Assembly: GCF_049933045.1 (NCBI RefSeq)
Contig: NZ_CP187926.1
Location: forward strand, 2,108,001 to 2,172,000
Length of the DNA stretch: 64,000 nucleotides
Source: Pseudocolwellia sp049933045
GTDB lineage: Bacteria > Pseudomonadota > Gammaproteobacteria > Enterobacterales > Alteromonadaceae
Direction of reading: 5' to 3'
Positions 53,401-63,506 of this stretch are shown here, in pieces. The position numbers were made by a program, and so were the translations under genes. A model generated the notes under the pieces. That model saw only the letters and a list, made by a program, of their open reading frames with translations, searched no databases and had not been told where the DNA came from. The number at the start of each line of letters is the position of its first letter. Position 1 is the first letter of the stretch.

Positions 53401-53557
53401 ATTTAATGTAAGCCTATCCTTGCTAATACTTCTTCCTGAAGAATTATTTCCCTAGCATCCTAGCAACATCCATATACTGCAAGTCTTCCCGACTTATCCT
53501 TAAACCTTCCATGGATAAAAGCTCCTGCTTTTTCTTAAATCCTTTGTCGTCCTGACA
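53373..53557 (-). ncRNA. CsrB/RsmZ-like CsrA-sequestering small RNA (predicted)
   Basis: About 185 nt on the minus strand with eleven GGA motifs. Hairpins that expose GGA: AAAAGC-AGGA-GCTTTT (53532-53517), AAGTC-GGGAA-GACTT (53495-53481), TGTC-AGGAC-GACA (about 53556-53544), and TTCTT-CAGG-AAGAA (about 53443-53430). TTGCTA/TAGCAA encloses the last group. It ends in ACGAC-TTCG-GTCGT then eight T. A TAATAT -10 (53569-53564) gives the 5' end estimate; the -35 is poor. TGTAAG at 53732-53727, about 170 bases upstream, is one half of a GacA/UvrY-type site. No coding frame. By known biology it would bind several CsrA dimers and relieve CsrA repression. Confidence 0.8.
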
Positions 53558-53822
53558 GGGATAATATTAAAGCGTTTTGATATTTTACCTACTAGGTCAA
53601 AATAAAAAATTTTATCCTACGCATCTAAAAATAAAATATTTACATTAAAAAACAACAACTTAACAAGTAAACACAGACTAAATACGTTATTTTTACATCG
53701 TTGACCTACGAGCTTATGGACAATGTCTTACAAAAAAACAAGGAAAAATGGAGTTTTTTTTAAATGTGACAAAATATAAGGTACAATAAATTTCTAACCA
53801 AACAACTTTATGGCGACAAGGA

Positions 53823-54275
53823 ATGCGCAAATTATTACCTATATTAATATTTAGTTTTATCTACTCTGCGTCTGCAGCAGATATATATACTTGTGAAATT
53901 GATGGAACAACAACATTTAGTCAAATTCCATGTGGTGATAGCGATCAAAAAGTTGAAGTAGGTGAACCACAATCATTTCAGTCTAATGAGCAACGTTCTA
54001 ATAATAATTCAGATACTCCCCAAAACAGCACACAAAGTTTTATTGATACTAATAAAAGAAATAGAATCATCAAAAAATTAGAAACGTTAGTTAAACAAAG
54101 AGATGAAAAGTTAAATGAGTTAGAAGCTAAGTTTTTGGCTGTAAGTCATAATAGAGCCGGGTATCTTCATCAAAATGAAATTTCTAAAGAAGTAGTTTCA
54201 ACTAATAATAAGTACAAAAAACTAATCGATGCTCAAGAACGTAAACTAGAAGCGTTACAAAACTCACGTAATTAG
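53823..54275 (+). CDS. Secreted DUF4124-domain protein
   Basis: 150 aa. Signal peptide about residues 1-18 (ending SAADIYTCEI). DUF4124 segment includes IYTCEIDGTTTFSQIPCGD with two cysteines. A polar linker of Asn/Gln/Ser follows, then a charged helical, probably coiled-coil C-terminus (KLETLVKQRDEKLNELEAKF). DUF4124 function is unknown. Reads away from the CsrB-like RNA. Confidence 0.85.
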   Translation: MRKLLPILIFSFIYSASAADIYTCEIDGTTTFSQIPCGDSDQKVEVGEPQSFQSNEQRSNNNSDTPQNSTQSFIDTNKRNRIIKKLETLVKQRDEKLNELEAKFLAVSHNRAGYLHQNEISKEVVSTNNKYKKLIDAQERKLEALQNSRN

Positions 54276-54613
54276 AATATCCTCTACGTGATATTGAGGC
54301 TGTTTAACTTAAACATTAATTTTACAGCCACTTGTTTTGTGCTTAAACAAGTCAAACTATATGACCCGTAATTACAGATAACTATTTTAACCTGCAATGA
54401 CCTAGTATAAACCTCATAATAAATACGACTCGCTTTAGTTTCAGCAAGAATTAGCTTATAAACTCTATTACCCTATCTAATAAAATACGTTCGCATACTC
54501 TCTTTAACACTTTTAAAATTAAAAATCATTGTCACAATATTGTCATATTAATGTGTTAGGTAAAAACAAACCCCCTTGTTAGTATTATCTGTATTAAAGA
54601 AGAGGAGAATAAA
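54276..54613. other. 338-base gap
   Basis: No supported gene. A GGCTGT/ACAGCC pair with a 20-base loop near 54296-54330 follows the DUF4124 gene and might end its transcript, but there is no T-run. Confidence 0.4.
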
Positions 54614-54922
54614 ATGTTTAAACGTATGTTAACAATGACTGCCATTTTAAGTTTCAGCCAAGTCGTAGCCGCAGAACAGTCTGAAATTTTTAAATGTATA
54701 GACTCAACATCTCTCAAGATACAAGCAGAATGTGTAGCAAATACTTTAGAAAACAATAACGTTAATGATGAATTTTATAGTCAATTAGAGGCTAAAACAT
54801 ATACTTCAAATAGCGATGCTTTTGCTTCAATAACTTATTACCCAAAGCTTAATCTTATTGAAGTTAAATCAATAGAATCAAAACCAACAGGAAAAAATTC
54901 AACATTAATTGCTAGCCGATAA
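54614..54922 (+). CDS. Small secreted protein, unknown
   Basis: 102 aa with a signal peptide (about residues 1-20, cut after VVAA) and a mature part with two cysteines (FKCIDSTSLKIQAECVAN). GAGGAG lies eight bases before the ATG, a strong ribosome site. No recognised domain. Probably periplasmic. Followed by a possible terminator. Confidence 0.75.
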   Translation: MFKRMLTMTAILSFSQVVAAEQSEIFKCIDSTSLKIQAECVANTLENNNVNDEFYSQLEAKTYTSNSDAFASITYYPKLNLIEVKSIESKPTGKNSTLIASR

Positions 54923-54971
54923 CTTCTATTACCTTTGTAGCCCTTTGCAGCATTAAAACATTCATGTTTAG

Positions 54972-55021
54972 AAGGTGTTTAATCAACGTTGTTCGTTCTC
55001 GTTCAGTGTATTAAACATCTT
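54972..55021 (+). terminator. Possible terminator after the secreted protein gene
   Basis: AAGGTGTTTAAT and ATTAAACATCTT pair over 12 positions (one G-U on the plus strand) around a 26-base loop, then TTTAAT. A long loop and short T-run make it a moderate call. The rest of the gap up to 55301 shows nothing I can support. Confidence 0.45.
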
Positions 55022-55301
55022 TAATATCCTTAAATAGACTTACGCTAAGTTTCCACTAAAGCTAATAACAATAGGCTCTGTAATCATAAATAGGCTACCT
55101 CTCTCATATATTTTCAAACGTTAATATAAAGACCTTTCCTACCTTAAAAACAACTCTACCTAACTTCAATGATGTACTATTATTTATACTAAAAATAGCT
55201 AAGCGTTTGAGTTATGCGTAGAAAACATGAATAAATACGAAAAAAAAGATAATTTATCGGTTAAATAACAATTAGCCGCTATAGTTAATAATATAAATTA
55301 C

Positions 55302-57071
55302 ATGGATATAAAATTAATGGTTGATACGCATAATAGCGATGAAGAAAGACAAAAATTACTAAAAGCGGGTCAAATGCACTTAGTTCATTGGCTTATTGTA
55401 GTAATGTCAATCGTAATAACATTAGCCGCATGGTACTTCTCTAAATCGCAACTGAACCAAAAACTTGAAGCTAAATTTGAACGAAATACTGAGCAGGTCG
55501 TTGATTTAGTAAAAGAGAGAATGAAACTTTATGAAAATGCCCTTTGGAGTGGCGTTGCTTATATTGATTCAGTTGAAACAGAGATAACTAGTCCACTATG
55601 GGCGTCGTATGCCAACAGTTTAAAAATAGATCTCACTTATCCAGGCATCAATGGCATAGGTATTATTTATAATGTTCAGTTAGATGAACTTAGCAGCTAT
55701 ATAAATAAACAACGTCAATATAGGCCAAAATATAAAATACATCCTAATCACACCGAATCTGAATATTGGCCAATCACTTATATAGAACCCGTAGCGACAA
55801 ATAAAATGGCTGTTGGTCTTGATATGGCATTTGAGATAAACAGATACTCCTCTATTAAGAAATCACGAGATACAGGTGAGGCTCGATTAACAGGTCCAAT
55901 AACCTTAGTTCAAGACGCTAAAAAAACACCTGGATTCCTATTTTATACACCCTTTTATAAAGATGGCAGTAAACCTGAAACCATAGATGAACGCCAAGAG
56001 TTAATTGAAGGTGTTGTTTATGCTCCTTTTATTATGAAAAATTTAATGCAAGGTACCTTGGCTGAAAAGAACCGACAAGTAAGCATAAAGATAAGTGATT
56101 CAGGCGACATACTTTACGATGATCATAACAATGAAAGCATACTCGATTTTGACAATGCCCCCTTATTTACAAAACAGATTGATGTCGGCTTAAATGGTCG
56201 AATATGGGCTTTTTCTATTCAATCAAATTTAGGCTTTCGAAACGAATCTATAGCAAATCAATCCTCGTATATATTAGTCGGCGGCTTATTTATCGACTGT
56301 ATGCTACTAGGGCTTTTTCTCTTCTTATCTCGCGCTAACAGACTTGCCCTAGACTATGCAGATAGGATCAATTCGAAGCTAGAAAGTAGAACCAAACATT
56401 TAGAGAAATCCAATAAAGATCTAGAACAATTTTCCTATGTAGCCTCTCATGATCTTAAGTCACCTTTAAACGCAATAAAACAGCTTGTTGGATGGGTCAG
56501 AGAAGATTGTATAAGCATTATTCCTGAAGAATCAAAGAATCATTTAGACCTTTTAACACAACGAAGTGATCGAATGATGAAACTGCTCAACGATCTACTT
56601 GATTACTCTCGTATTACTCGAGATGAATTCAAAAGTGTTTCTGTAAACCTTAAAGAAATGACGCAAGATTTAGATAAATTACTCGATAAGCCATCAGGAT
56701 TTAATATCATTGCTCCTGATATCGATATTATCGTTCCAGAGGTTCCATTTGAAATAGTAATAAGGAATTTACTATCAAATTCAATAAAACATCACGATAA
56801 AGAATTTGGAACTATAATAGTCTCATACGAAGAAGGAAATGACTTTCATATTATAACCGTAGAAGACGATGGTCCTGGCATACCTGAAGCATTCCATGAA
56901 AAAGCAATGGAAATGTTCCAAACCTTACAACCTAGAGATAAAGTTGAAGGTAGTGGGATGGGATTATCCATGATCAAGAAGATAGTCAATCATTACCAAG
57001 GAAGTGTGATGATACATTCCGATGGTAAACGAGGAACAAGAATATTGATTTTTTGGAAAAAGAATCAATAA
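55302..57071 (+). CDS. CHASE-domain sensor histidine kinase
   Basis: 589 aa. Two membrane helices (about residues 28-48 and 312-335) enclose a periplasmic CHASE domain (includes YPGINGIGIIYNVQ and GLDMAFEINRY), a domain that senses small ligands. The cytoplasmic part has HisKA with YVASHDLKSPLNAIKQL (phospho-His at about residue 384) and HATPase with IRNLLSNSIKHHD, DDGPGIPE and GSGMGLSMIKK. No PAS or receiver domain. First gene of a three-gene signalling cluster; it may start instead at the ATG five codons in. Confidence 0.92.
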   Translation: MDIKLMVDTHNSDEERQKLLKAGQMHLVHWLIVVMSIVITLAAWYFSKSQLNQKLEAKFERNTEQVVDLVKERMKLYENALWSGVAYIDSVETEITSPLWASYANSLKIDLTYPGINGIGIIYNVQLDELSSYINKQRQYRPKYKIHPNHTESEYWPITYIEPVATNKMAVGLDMAFEINRYSSIKKSRDTGEARLTGPITLVQDAKKTPGFLFYTPFYKDGSKPETIDERQELIEGVVYAPFIMKNLMQGTLAEKNRQVSIKISDSGDILYDDHNNESILDFDNAPLFTKQIDVGLNGRIWAFSIQSNLGFRNESIANQSSYILVGGLFIDCMLLGLFLFLSRANRLALDYADRINSKLESRTKHLEKSNKDLEQFSYVASHDLKSPLNAIKQLVGWVREDCISIIPEESKNHLDLLTQRSDRMMKLLNDLLDYSRITRDEFKSVSVNLKEMTQDLDKLLDKPSGFNIIAPDIDIIVPEVPFEIVIRNLLSNSIKHHDKEFGTIIVSYEEGNDFHIITVEDDGPGIPEAFHEKAMEMFQTLQPRDKVEGSGMGLSMIKKIVNHYQGSVMIHSDGKRGTRILIFWKKNQ

Positions 57072-57108
57072 ATTTTAATCAATTTCATAGGTGAAAAAGG
57101 TGTAAATT

Positions 57109-57531
57109 ATGTCTGAAGTTTCGGACGATGTAACATTATTATTAATAGAAGATGATGATATAGATGCAATGATGATCCAACGCAGTTTCCTAAAGCAGCG
57201 CATATCTAATAAGATTATTAGAGCCTATGATGGAATTGAAGCTTTAGAGTTTTTAAGAAGTGATAAAGCTCCGCGTCCGTTAATTATTTTACTTGATTTA
57301 CAGATGCCACGAATGGGTGGGATAGAGTTTTTGAAAGAGCTACGTGCTGATGAGGATTTATCTGAAATTGTTGTTTTTGTCTTAACTACATCACAATCTG
57401 AAGAAGATATGTTATCGAGTTATCGTCAACATATAGCGGGTTACTTTGTTAAAGGAAAATCTGGCGAACAATTTTTAGATATTATTAATATTCTAGACAG
57501 TTACTGGAAAGTCGTACGTTTACCTAAATAA
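57109..57531 (+). CDS. Single-domain response regulator (Rcp1-like)
   Basis: 140 aa, one receiver domain. Acidic pocket IEDDDIDAMMI, phospho-Asp in LIILLDLQMPRMGGIEF at about residue 65, Thr in FVLTTSQSEED and Lys in GYFVKGKSG. No output domain, so it acts by protein interaction or as a phosphate relay. Lies 37 bases after the kinase. Confidence 0.92.
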   Translation: MSEVSDDVTLLLIEDDDIDAMMIQRSFLKQRISNKIIRAYDGIEALEFLRSDKAPRPLIILLDLQMPRMGGIEFLKELRADEDLSEIVVFVLTTSQSEEDMLSSYRQHIAGYFVKGKSGEQFLDIINILDSYWKVVRLPK

Positions 57532-57620
57532 ATATTTACATATCATTAGATTATTTACCTATAACATAATGATATTATTATGATAAAATCAACTAAATAA
57601 CCTTATTTTCTGGAGTCCCG

Positions 57621-59321
57621 TTGCAACAAATGAATGTATTAATCGTTGATGACGATCTTGTTGATAGAGAGCTAATTAAAAGAACTCTAAAGCGCAGTAA
57701 TATTACTTGTAATATTACTGAAGTTGAATCAATAGATGACGCACTTATTCAGTTAAACAATGCGACTTTTGATACTATTTTGTTGGATTATAATCTCCCA
57801 CAAAGAAACGGTATAGAATTATTATTGGAGCTAAAAGACGCTCCAAAAAGACACAGTGTTGCTGTGATCATGATGAGTACTTCCAAAGAAGACGAGTTAG
57901 CCCTTAGTTGTATTAATGCTGGAGCTCAAGACTTCTTAGTTAAAAATGAAATCAACGTTTTTAGGCTACAAAGAGCCATCATTAATGCGCAAGCACGATC
58001 AGATCTTGAAAAAGAGTTATATCAAAGCTACCAATACACAAAAAAACTTTCAGAACACGACAGCTTAACAGGCTTATCTAATCGATACTTTTTTGATGAA
58101 GCGCTCATAAGAGATATTAAAAGTCATCAAAGAGACAACACAATTCTCGCACTATTATTAATCGATTTAGATCATTTCAAATTTGTAAATGACAACTTTG
58201 GCCATGATGTAGGCGACCAATTACTTATTGAGGTTGTTAAAAGGATAAGCAATTGTTTACGTGGTAATGAAGTATTTGCAAGGTTAGGTGGTGACGAGTT
58301 TGCCATAACCTTAAAACATTTATCCTCAATAAATGGCGCCAGTATTGTAGCCCAACGCATTATCAACTCATTAAATGAACCTATCATAATAGACAACCAT
58401 TCCATCAGATCAGGCGCCAGTATCGGTATAGCAATTTGTCCGTGGGATAGTACAGATACAAAAGAGTTATTCAAATTTGCAGATATTGCAATGTACAAAG
58501 CTAAAAACAAAGGTCGTAGTCAATTTTCATTTTTTGAAGAAGAGATGCAAAAAGAGTTTCTAGCTCATTTCACCATTGAAGACCAATTAAAAACAGCCAT
58601 TAACAACAACGACTTTTATTTACACTATCAGCCAGTAATAGATTCTAAAACTGAAGAAGTAACAGGCGTTGAAGCATTAATTCGTTGGCAACTAGAAGGT
58701 GAAATGATCGGTCCTGACACCTTCATTCCTATCGCTGAGAAGTCACGTTTAATCATTGAAATTGGTAAGTGGGTTCTGCAAGAAGCCATAAAACAATTGA
58801 GTTATTGGAACAAAAATCGCCCTGTGCCTATCACTATGGCAATTAACCTATCTTCACGACAATTAACAGATGAATACCTTCTAGATTTTATGAGTAGTTG
58901 TTTGAACAGATATGGAGTTCCAGCTCATTTAATTGAAGTAGAATTAACCGAAACAGCATTAATCGTTGAGCCAGAGAAAACAGCTAAAGTTATACAAGGA
59001 ATAAGTGATTTAGGTTGTATTATTTCATTAGATGATTTTGGTACAGGTTTTTCTTCATTATCTCATTTACATAGCTTCCCAATCGATATTGTTAAAATAG
59101 ATAAATCATTAATGCCGAATGCTTCATCAAAAGAAAAGCTAAAACAGTTATTAACGGGCTTAGTTGTAATGATCCAATCTTTAGAGCTAGAAATTGTTGC
59201 AGAAGGTGTTGAAACGGAATCTGATTTAGCGCTTTGTAAAAAATTAAATGTAGATAAAATGCAGGGTTATTATTTCGATAAAGCACTTACAGCAGAAGCT
59301 TTCAAAGATAAGTACTTATAA
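57621..59321 (+). CDS. Response regulator with GGDEF and EAL domains
   Basis: 566 aa: receiver (about residues 5-120, phospho-Asp in TILLDYNLPQRNG), GGDEF (about 145-305, active motif in ARLGGDEFAITL; RGNE replaces the inhibitory RxxD), and EAL (about 315-565). The EAL set is complete: GVEALIRW, INLSSRQL, ELTETALI, DDFGTGFSSL, KIDKSLM, AEGVETES. Could both make and break c-di-GMP. TTG start at 57621, five bases after GGAG; an ATG at 57630 has poorer spacing. Likely the output of the upstream kinase. Confidence 0.93.
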   Translation: MQQMNVLIVDDDLVDRELIKRTLKRSNITCNITEVESIDDALIQLNNATFDTILLDYNLPQRNGIELLLELKDAPKRHSVAVIMMSTSKEDELALSCINAGAQDFLVKNEINVFRLQRAIINAQARSDLEKELYQSYQYTKKLSEHDSLTGLSNRYFFDEALIRDIKSHQRDNTILALLLIDLDHFKFVNDNFGHDVGDQLLIEVVKRISNCLRGNEVFARLGGDEFAITLKHLSSINGASIVAQRIINSLNEPIIIDNHSIRSGASIGIAICPWDSTDTKELFKFADIAMYKAKNKGRSQFSFFEEEMQKEFLAHFTIEDQLKTAINNNDFYLHYQPVIDSKTEEVTGVEALIRWQLEGEMIGPDTFIPIAEKSRLIIEIGKWVLQEAIKQLSYWNKNRPVPITMAINLSSRQLTDEYLLDFMSSCLNRYGVPAHLIEVELTETALIVEPEKTAKVIQGISDLGCIISLDDFGTGFSSLSHLHSFPIDIVKIDKSLMPNASSKEKLKQLLTGLVVMIQSLELEIVAEGVETESDLALCKKLNVDKMQGYYFDKALTAEAFKDKYL

Positions 59322-59451
59322 TACCAAATTGATTACTAACTTGGTTAATTTGCTATAAATTACCATTGTGCGTAATTATCTGCACAAAAGGTATCTAAAC
59401 CTTGGTAGGAAATTTATAATGCTCGTCATTTTAAACTACTGATCTACCCAA
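59322..59451. repeat. Possible short repeat remnant
   Basis: Begins with ATACCAAATTGATTAC, like 44750, and contains ACCATTGTGCGTAATTAT, found with one change (ACCATTGTGCATAATTAT) at about 50731. Perhaps fragments of a dispersed element. Confidence 0.35.
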
Positions 59452-59469
59452 TTGAGCAAAAGGCCAAAC

Positions 59470-59871
59470 ATGACTACAGAAAACCTATATCACAACAACC
59501 CTTTACACGGTCTTAAACTCGAAACCCTATTAAACGAATTAGTCGATCAATATGGTTTTGAATTACTCGATGCATATTTGAACATTAATTGTTTTAGAAA
59601 AAACCCCAGCATTCCTTCAAGTATTAAGTTTTTAAAGAAAACTGATTGGGCACGTGAAAAAGTAGAAGCTTTTTATTTATATCAATTTAAAGGTTTACCA
59701 AAAGCTGACGATACGCAATTCTTACTGCCACCGCGTGAGCGTATAGTGCCTGCTGATCAAAAGACTAAAGCCCCTGCAAATTTAAGTTTTGAAGATGCTG
59801 AGAAATTACGCGCTAAGAAAGCTATAAAAACACGAGAAAGAGCGGCAGGTAAAGGTAATCCATGGGGCTAA
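59470..59871 (+). CDS. VF530 family protein
   Basis: About 133 aa. VF530 (DUF2132) domain in the N-terminal half: NNPLHGLKLETLLNELVDQY, INCFRKNPSIPSSIKFLKK and TDWAREKVEAFYL. The C-terminal extension is basic (EKLRAKKAIKTRERAAGK), consistent with the DNA-binding suggestion made for this family. ATG 59470 follows AAAAGG; a TTG 18 bases upstream is less likely. Confidence 0.88.
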   Translation: MTTENLYHNNPLHGLKLETLLNELVDQYGFELLDAYLNINCFRKNPSIPSSIKFLKKTDWAREKVEAFYLYQFKGLPKADDTQFLLPPRERIVPADQKTKAPANLSFEDAEKLRAKKAIKTRERAAGKGNPWG

Positions 59872-60374
59872 AGCTTACGTTTATTCACTACAAACTGAGT
59901 ATTTATCTAGCCATACCTCATTTGATACTAAACGTTAGGTAAACTAGTTTTTATTAATAGTCTATACTGCTAAACATTTACAAAATAGTTATTCATAAAA
60001 GTGAATTTCACTTAACTCCACTTCATAAATACCATCCTAGTACTTAAACTGTAACGTGCTGTTTATAAAACAACACGTTAAAGTCAATCTTCTGAATAAA
60101 TATAAATAACCTGATCTCGGCTTAACAAATGTTTCTCTAGCATCTATTTCTGCGTTAAATTTACTTGCAATAACTCCCTATTGACGCGAAATTTGCCTTG
60201 AAGTAAGAAAAACTATCAAGCTAGAGAGTCAATTAATAAATTATTACTTATTTTTCAATTTGTTAAATATCTCTTAAACTGAGTTCAGGTTAAATAACAA
60301 CCTAAATCATTAACTATTTAGTTTTAATTGCACTTATTAAAACTTTAATAAATGCAATTGCTTAAATTTACTAT
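59872..60374. other. 503-base gap between VF530 gene and RND permease
   Basis: A+T-rich, no supported gene. An imperfect long hairpin, AATTGCA-c-TTATTAAA / TTTAATAA-a-TGCAATT (60326-60359), lies just past the RND permease stop and may mark the end of its transcript, although no T-run follows. Confidence 0.45.
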
Positions 60375-63300
60375 TTATAAGGTTTTTACAGGCTCATCAT
60401 TTAAAGTTAAGCCTTCTTTATTACCAGTAAAAAATGCTTTGATATGTTCCACAATTAAGTAATTTACCGGTACTAAAATTAATGTAATAAAAGTAGCGAA
60501 TAAAATACCAAAGCCTAAAGAAACCGCCATAGGAATTAAGTATTGTGCTTGAGTCGACTCATCAAACAATAAAGGTATTAAACCAATAAAGGTTGTTAAA
60601 CTAGTTAATATTACCGGTCTAAATCGCGCAGCACCTGCCGTTAATACAGCCTCCATCGTAGCAATACCTTCTAGGCGTTTCTTATTAATAAAGTCGACCA
60701 ATACCAATGAATCATTTACAACAACACCAATCAACGCCAGCATACCTAAGACGCTTGTTATTGATAAATCCATGCCAACAATCCAATGTCCTATAACTGC
60801 ACCTATCATGCCAAAAGGAATAATGCTCATCACTATAATAGGTTGAACATAAGACTTAAATGGAATGGCTAATAACGCATAAATAATAAAGAATACAAAC
60901 AACAAGCCAATAAATAACGAATCAAACGACTCACTTTGTTCTTTTGCTTCACCTTCTAAGGTGTAATTAATACCAGGATATTGCAGCAACAATTCATCTA
61001 AGTATTGAGATAAATCAGCTTGTAATATCGTCATATTAGTATTTTCTTTTTCGATATCTGCAGTAATATTAACGGTACGATATAAGTTAATTCTAGTTAT
61101 AGTAGAAGGACTGGTACTAGGTATTAACTTAGCAACATGCGAAAGCGGTACCGTTCCACCACTGGGTGTAGAAATAAGAATACTTTCTAAATCAGCCATA
61201 GTTCGTCGTTCTTCTAATGGCAAACGCACCATGACTTTTACATCATCTCTACCACGCTGAATGCGCTGAGATTGTGAACCGAAAAATGAACGTCTAACCT
61301 CACTTGCAACAGAATTTCGAGTTAAACCTAAAGCTTTACCTTGCTCCGTTAATTCAATGCCTATTTCTTGTTTACCATTTGATAAACTATCGGCAATATC
61401 AAACACAGTAGGGTAAGTAGCTAAACGTCCTTTAACCTTCTCAGCAACTGCATTTAATGTCTCTAATGAAGTGCCAGATAGCTGCACGTCAATAGGATCT
61501 GATACTCGTCCTCTTTCCGCTCTAAAAGTTACACTTTCGGCACCTGGTATTGCACCAATCATATTACGCCATTCGTTTGCTAAGTCGCTTGCACCAATCA
61601 ATAACTCACGAGATTCAGGTGGCGTAATTTCGAAACGAACACTACCTACATTTGATGTACCACCACGCCCACCTGTTGACGCTAAAATATTAAGCACTAC
61701 ACTTTCTTCAGTTGAAGGTTCTATATACTTGGCTTGAAGTTCTTCAGCTTTTTCTGCCATTTTCATGATATGTTGATTAGTTAATTCAAAAGGTGTTCCT
61801 GCAGGTAAAACTAGAGTCGCTGTAATCGTTTCACTTGGTATTTTTGGGAAAAAGATAAACTTTGTCCAACCGCTAACAATTAGCGTAAGAATAAGTAAGA
61901 AAACTGCAGTAAAACCAAGAACAGTTGTGGCTTTGTTTTTAATAGCTACTCTTAATATAGGCTGGTAATATCGAAGAATAATCGCTTCAAAACCATCTGC
62001 AAAGCGTTGTTGAAATTCTCCAAACCTTGACCTTTTAGTTTTCTCAGAACGTAGTTTTAAACGCTTAAGATGAGAAGGCAAAACAAACTTAGATTCGATT
62101 AATGAAAATAATAAGACCGGAATAACAATAACAGGTATTTGGGTAAACAATGCACTACGATCACCCTGTATAAAATATAAAGGTATAAAAGCGGCAACCG
62201 TCGTTAAAATACCAAAAGTAACAGGAACAGAAACTTCTTGTGTTCCTTTAATGGCAGCTTCTTCACCTGATTCTGCAGTTTTCAAATGAGAATAAATATT
62301 CTCCCCTGTCACGATGGCGTCATCCACCACAATCCCAAGCACAAGAATAAAGGCAAAAATACTCACTACATTTAAAGTTACACCGAAAAATGGCATCATG
62401 ATAAAGGCACCCATAAATGAAATAGGTATCCCAATAAATACCCAAAACGCAATGGATGGTCTTAAAAACAAGGATAATAATGCCAGTACTAAAATACTGC
62501 CTTGAAATGCACTTGAAGCAAGTGTTGATATACGGTTTTTAACAATTTGAGAATCATCATCCCAATAACTTAAGGCAAAACCCTCAGGTAAAAGTTCTTG
62601 TTGTTCATCGATATAATTTTTAACCGCATCAGCGACTTCAATAGCACTTTGTTGCCCAATTCTATATACATCAATAAATACCGCTTGTTGACCATTAAAA
62701 CGTGCTCTAACAGGTGTTTCTTCAAAAGCATCGGTTACTGTTGCAATGTCACCTAAAAGAATTATTGAACCATCTGGATTACTTTTTACTACAATTTCAT
62801 CAAAAGCATCTTTACGATATGCCTGCCCTTGTGAACGTAATAAAATATCTCCGCCTTGCGTTCTTAAGTTACCAGCAGACACATCTATACTTGAATTAGC
62901 AACAGCAGATGATATTCCATCAATAGTTAAATCGTACTGTCGTAAAGTATCTTGAGAGATTTCTATAGCTATTTCATAATCACGAACACCTGACAATTCA
63001 AGTTGGGTGATGGTAGGGATTTTTAATAGATCATCTCTAACTTTCTCTCCATATTCACGGGTTTCTTTTTCCCCATAAATACTAGTTACTGTAACGGCAA
63101 TAACATCTCTTGTACGTGTAGCTAAAGCAACAATAGGTTTTTCAGCTTCTGCAGGAAAAGTATTAATCGCATCAACACGGCTTTTAATATCAGAAAGTAT
63201 TTCACGAGGTTCATAACCGCTGTCGACTTCAATAGTAACTGAAGCACTACCTTCAGAAGAACTACTACGGATTTCTTTAATACCTTCTAAATCCTGTATT

Positions 63301-63506
63301 GCTTCTTCAATACGGATTGAGATGCCTTGCTCTACATCTTCAGGTGTTGCAGCAAGTAAAGTTACACTAACACTGATCGTTTCAGCTTCAGTAGTAGGAA
63401 ATATTTCTAATGGGATACGGAAACTTAAATTGTAAAGCCCAGTAAACAATATAGTGAGCAGCAGTAAATTTGCTGCTACATGATTTTTGGCAAACCAAGC
63501 TATCAT
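60375..63506 (-). CDS. RND-family efflux permease (AcrB/MexF-like)
   Basis: Inner-membrane proton-driven pump subunit, 1043 aa, with 12 membrane helices and two large periplasmic loops. N-terminal MIAWFAKNHVAANLLL, RND motifs FIGIPISFMGAFIMMPFFG and GIVVDDAIVTGEN (TM4 Asp), and a second-half repeat with IALLALIGVVVNDSLVLVDF-like sequence (GVVVNDSLVLVDF). It belongs to the hydrophobe/amphiphile RND group rather than the heavy-metal group. Its ATG overlaps the adaptor stop by four bases, so both are co-translated. Confidence 0.93.
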   Translation of the reverse strand: MIAWFAKNHVAANLLLLTILFTGLYNLSFRIPLEIFPTTEAETISVSVTLLAATPEDVEQGISIRIEEAIQDLEGIKEIRSSSSEGSASVTIEVDSGYEPREILSDIKSRVDAINTFPAEAEKPIVALATRTRDVIAVTVTSIYGEKETREYGEKVRDDLLKIPTITQLELSGVRDYEIAIEISQDTLRQYDLTIDGISSAVANSSIDVSAGNLRTQGGDILLRSQGQAYRKDAFDEIVVKSNPDGSIILLGDIATVTDAFEETPVRARFNGQQAVFIDVYRIGQQSAIEVADAVKNYIDEQQELLPEGFALSYWDDDSQIVKNRISTLASSAFQGSILVLALLSLFLRPSIAFWVFIGIPISFMGAFIMMPFFGVTLNVVSIFAFILVLGIVVDDAIVTGENIYSHLKTAESGEEAAIKGTQEVSVPVTFGILTTVAAFIPLYFIQGDRSALFTQIPVIVIPVLLFSLIESKFVLPSHLKRLKLRSEKTKRSRFGEFQQRFADGFEAIILRYYQPILRVAIKNKATTVLGFTAVFLLILTLIVSGWTKFIFFPKIPSETITATLVLPAGTPFELTNQHIMKMAEKAEELQAKYIEPSTEESVVLNILASTGGRGGTSNVGSVRFEITPPESRELLIGASDLANEWRNMIGAIPGAESVTFRAERGRVSDPIDVQLSGTSLETLNAVAEKVKGRLATYPTVFDIADSLSNGKQEIGIELTEQGKALGLTRNSVASEVRRSFFGSQSQRIQRGRDDVKVMVRLPLEERRTMADLESILISTPSGGTVPLSHVAKLIPSTSPSTITRINLYRTVNITADIEKENTNMTILQADLSQYLDELLLQYPGINYTLEGEAKEQSESFDSLFIGLLFVFFIIYALLAIPFKSYVQPIIVMSIIPFGMIGAVIGHWIVGMDLSITSVLGMLALIGVVVNDSLVLVDFINKKRLEGIATMEAVLTAGAARFRPVILTSLTTFIGLIPLLFDESTQAQYLIPMAVSLGFGILFATFITLILVPVNYLIVEHIKAFFTGNKEGLTLNDEPVKTL

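Noticed and set aside
53715..53732. Full GacA/UvrY box upstream of the CsrB-like RNA
   Set aside because: Only the TGTAAG half matches; the second half (TCCATA in place of CTTACA) does not, so it is mentioned but not called as a site.
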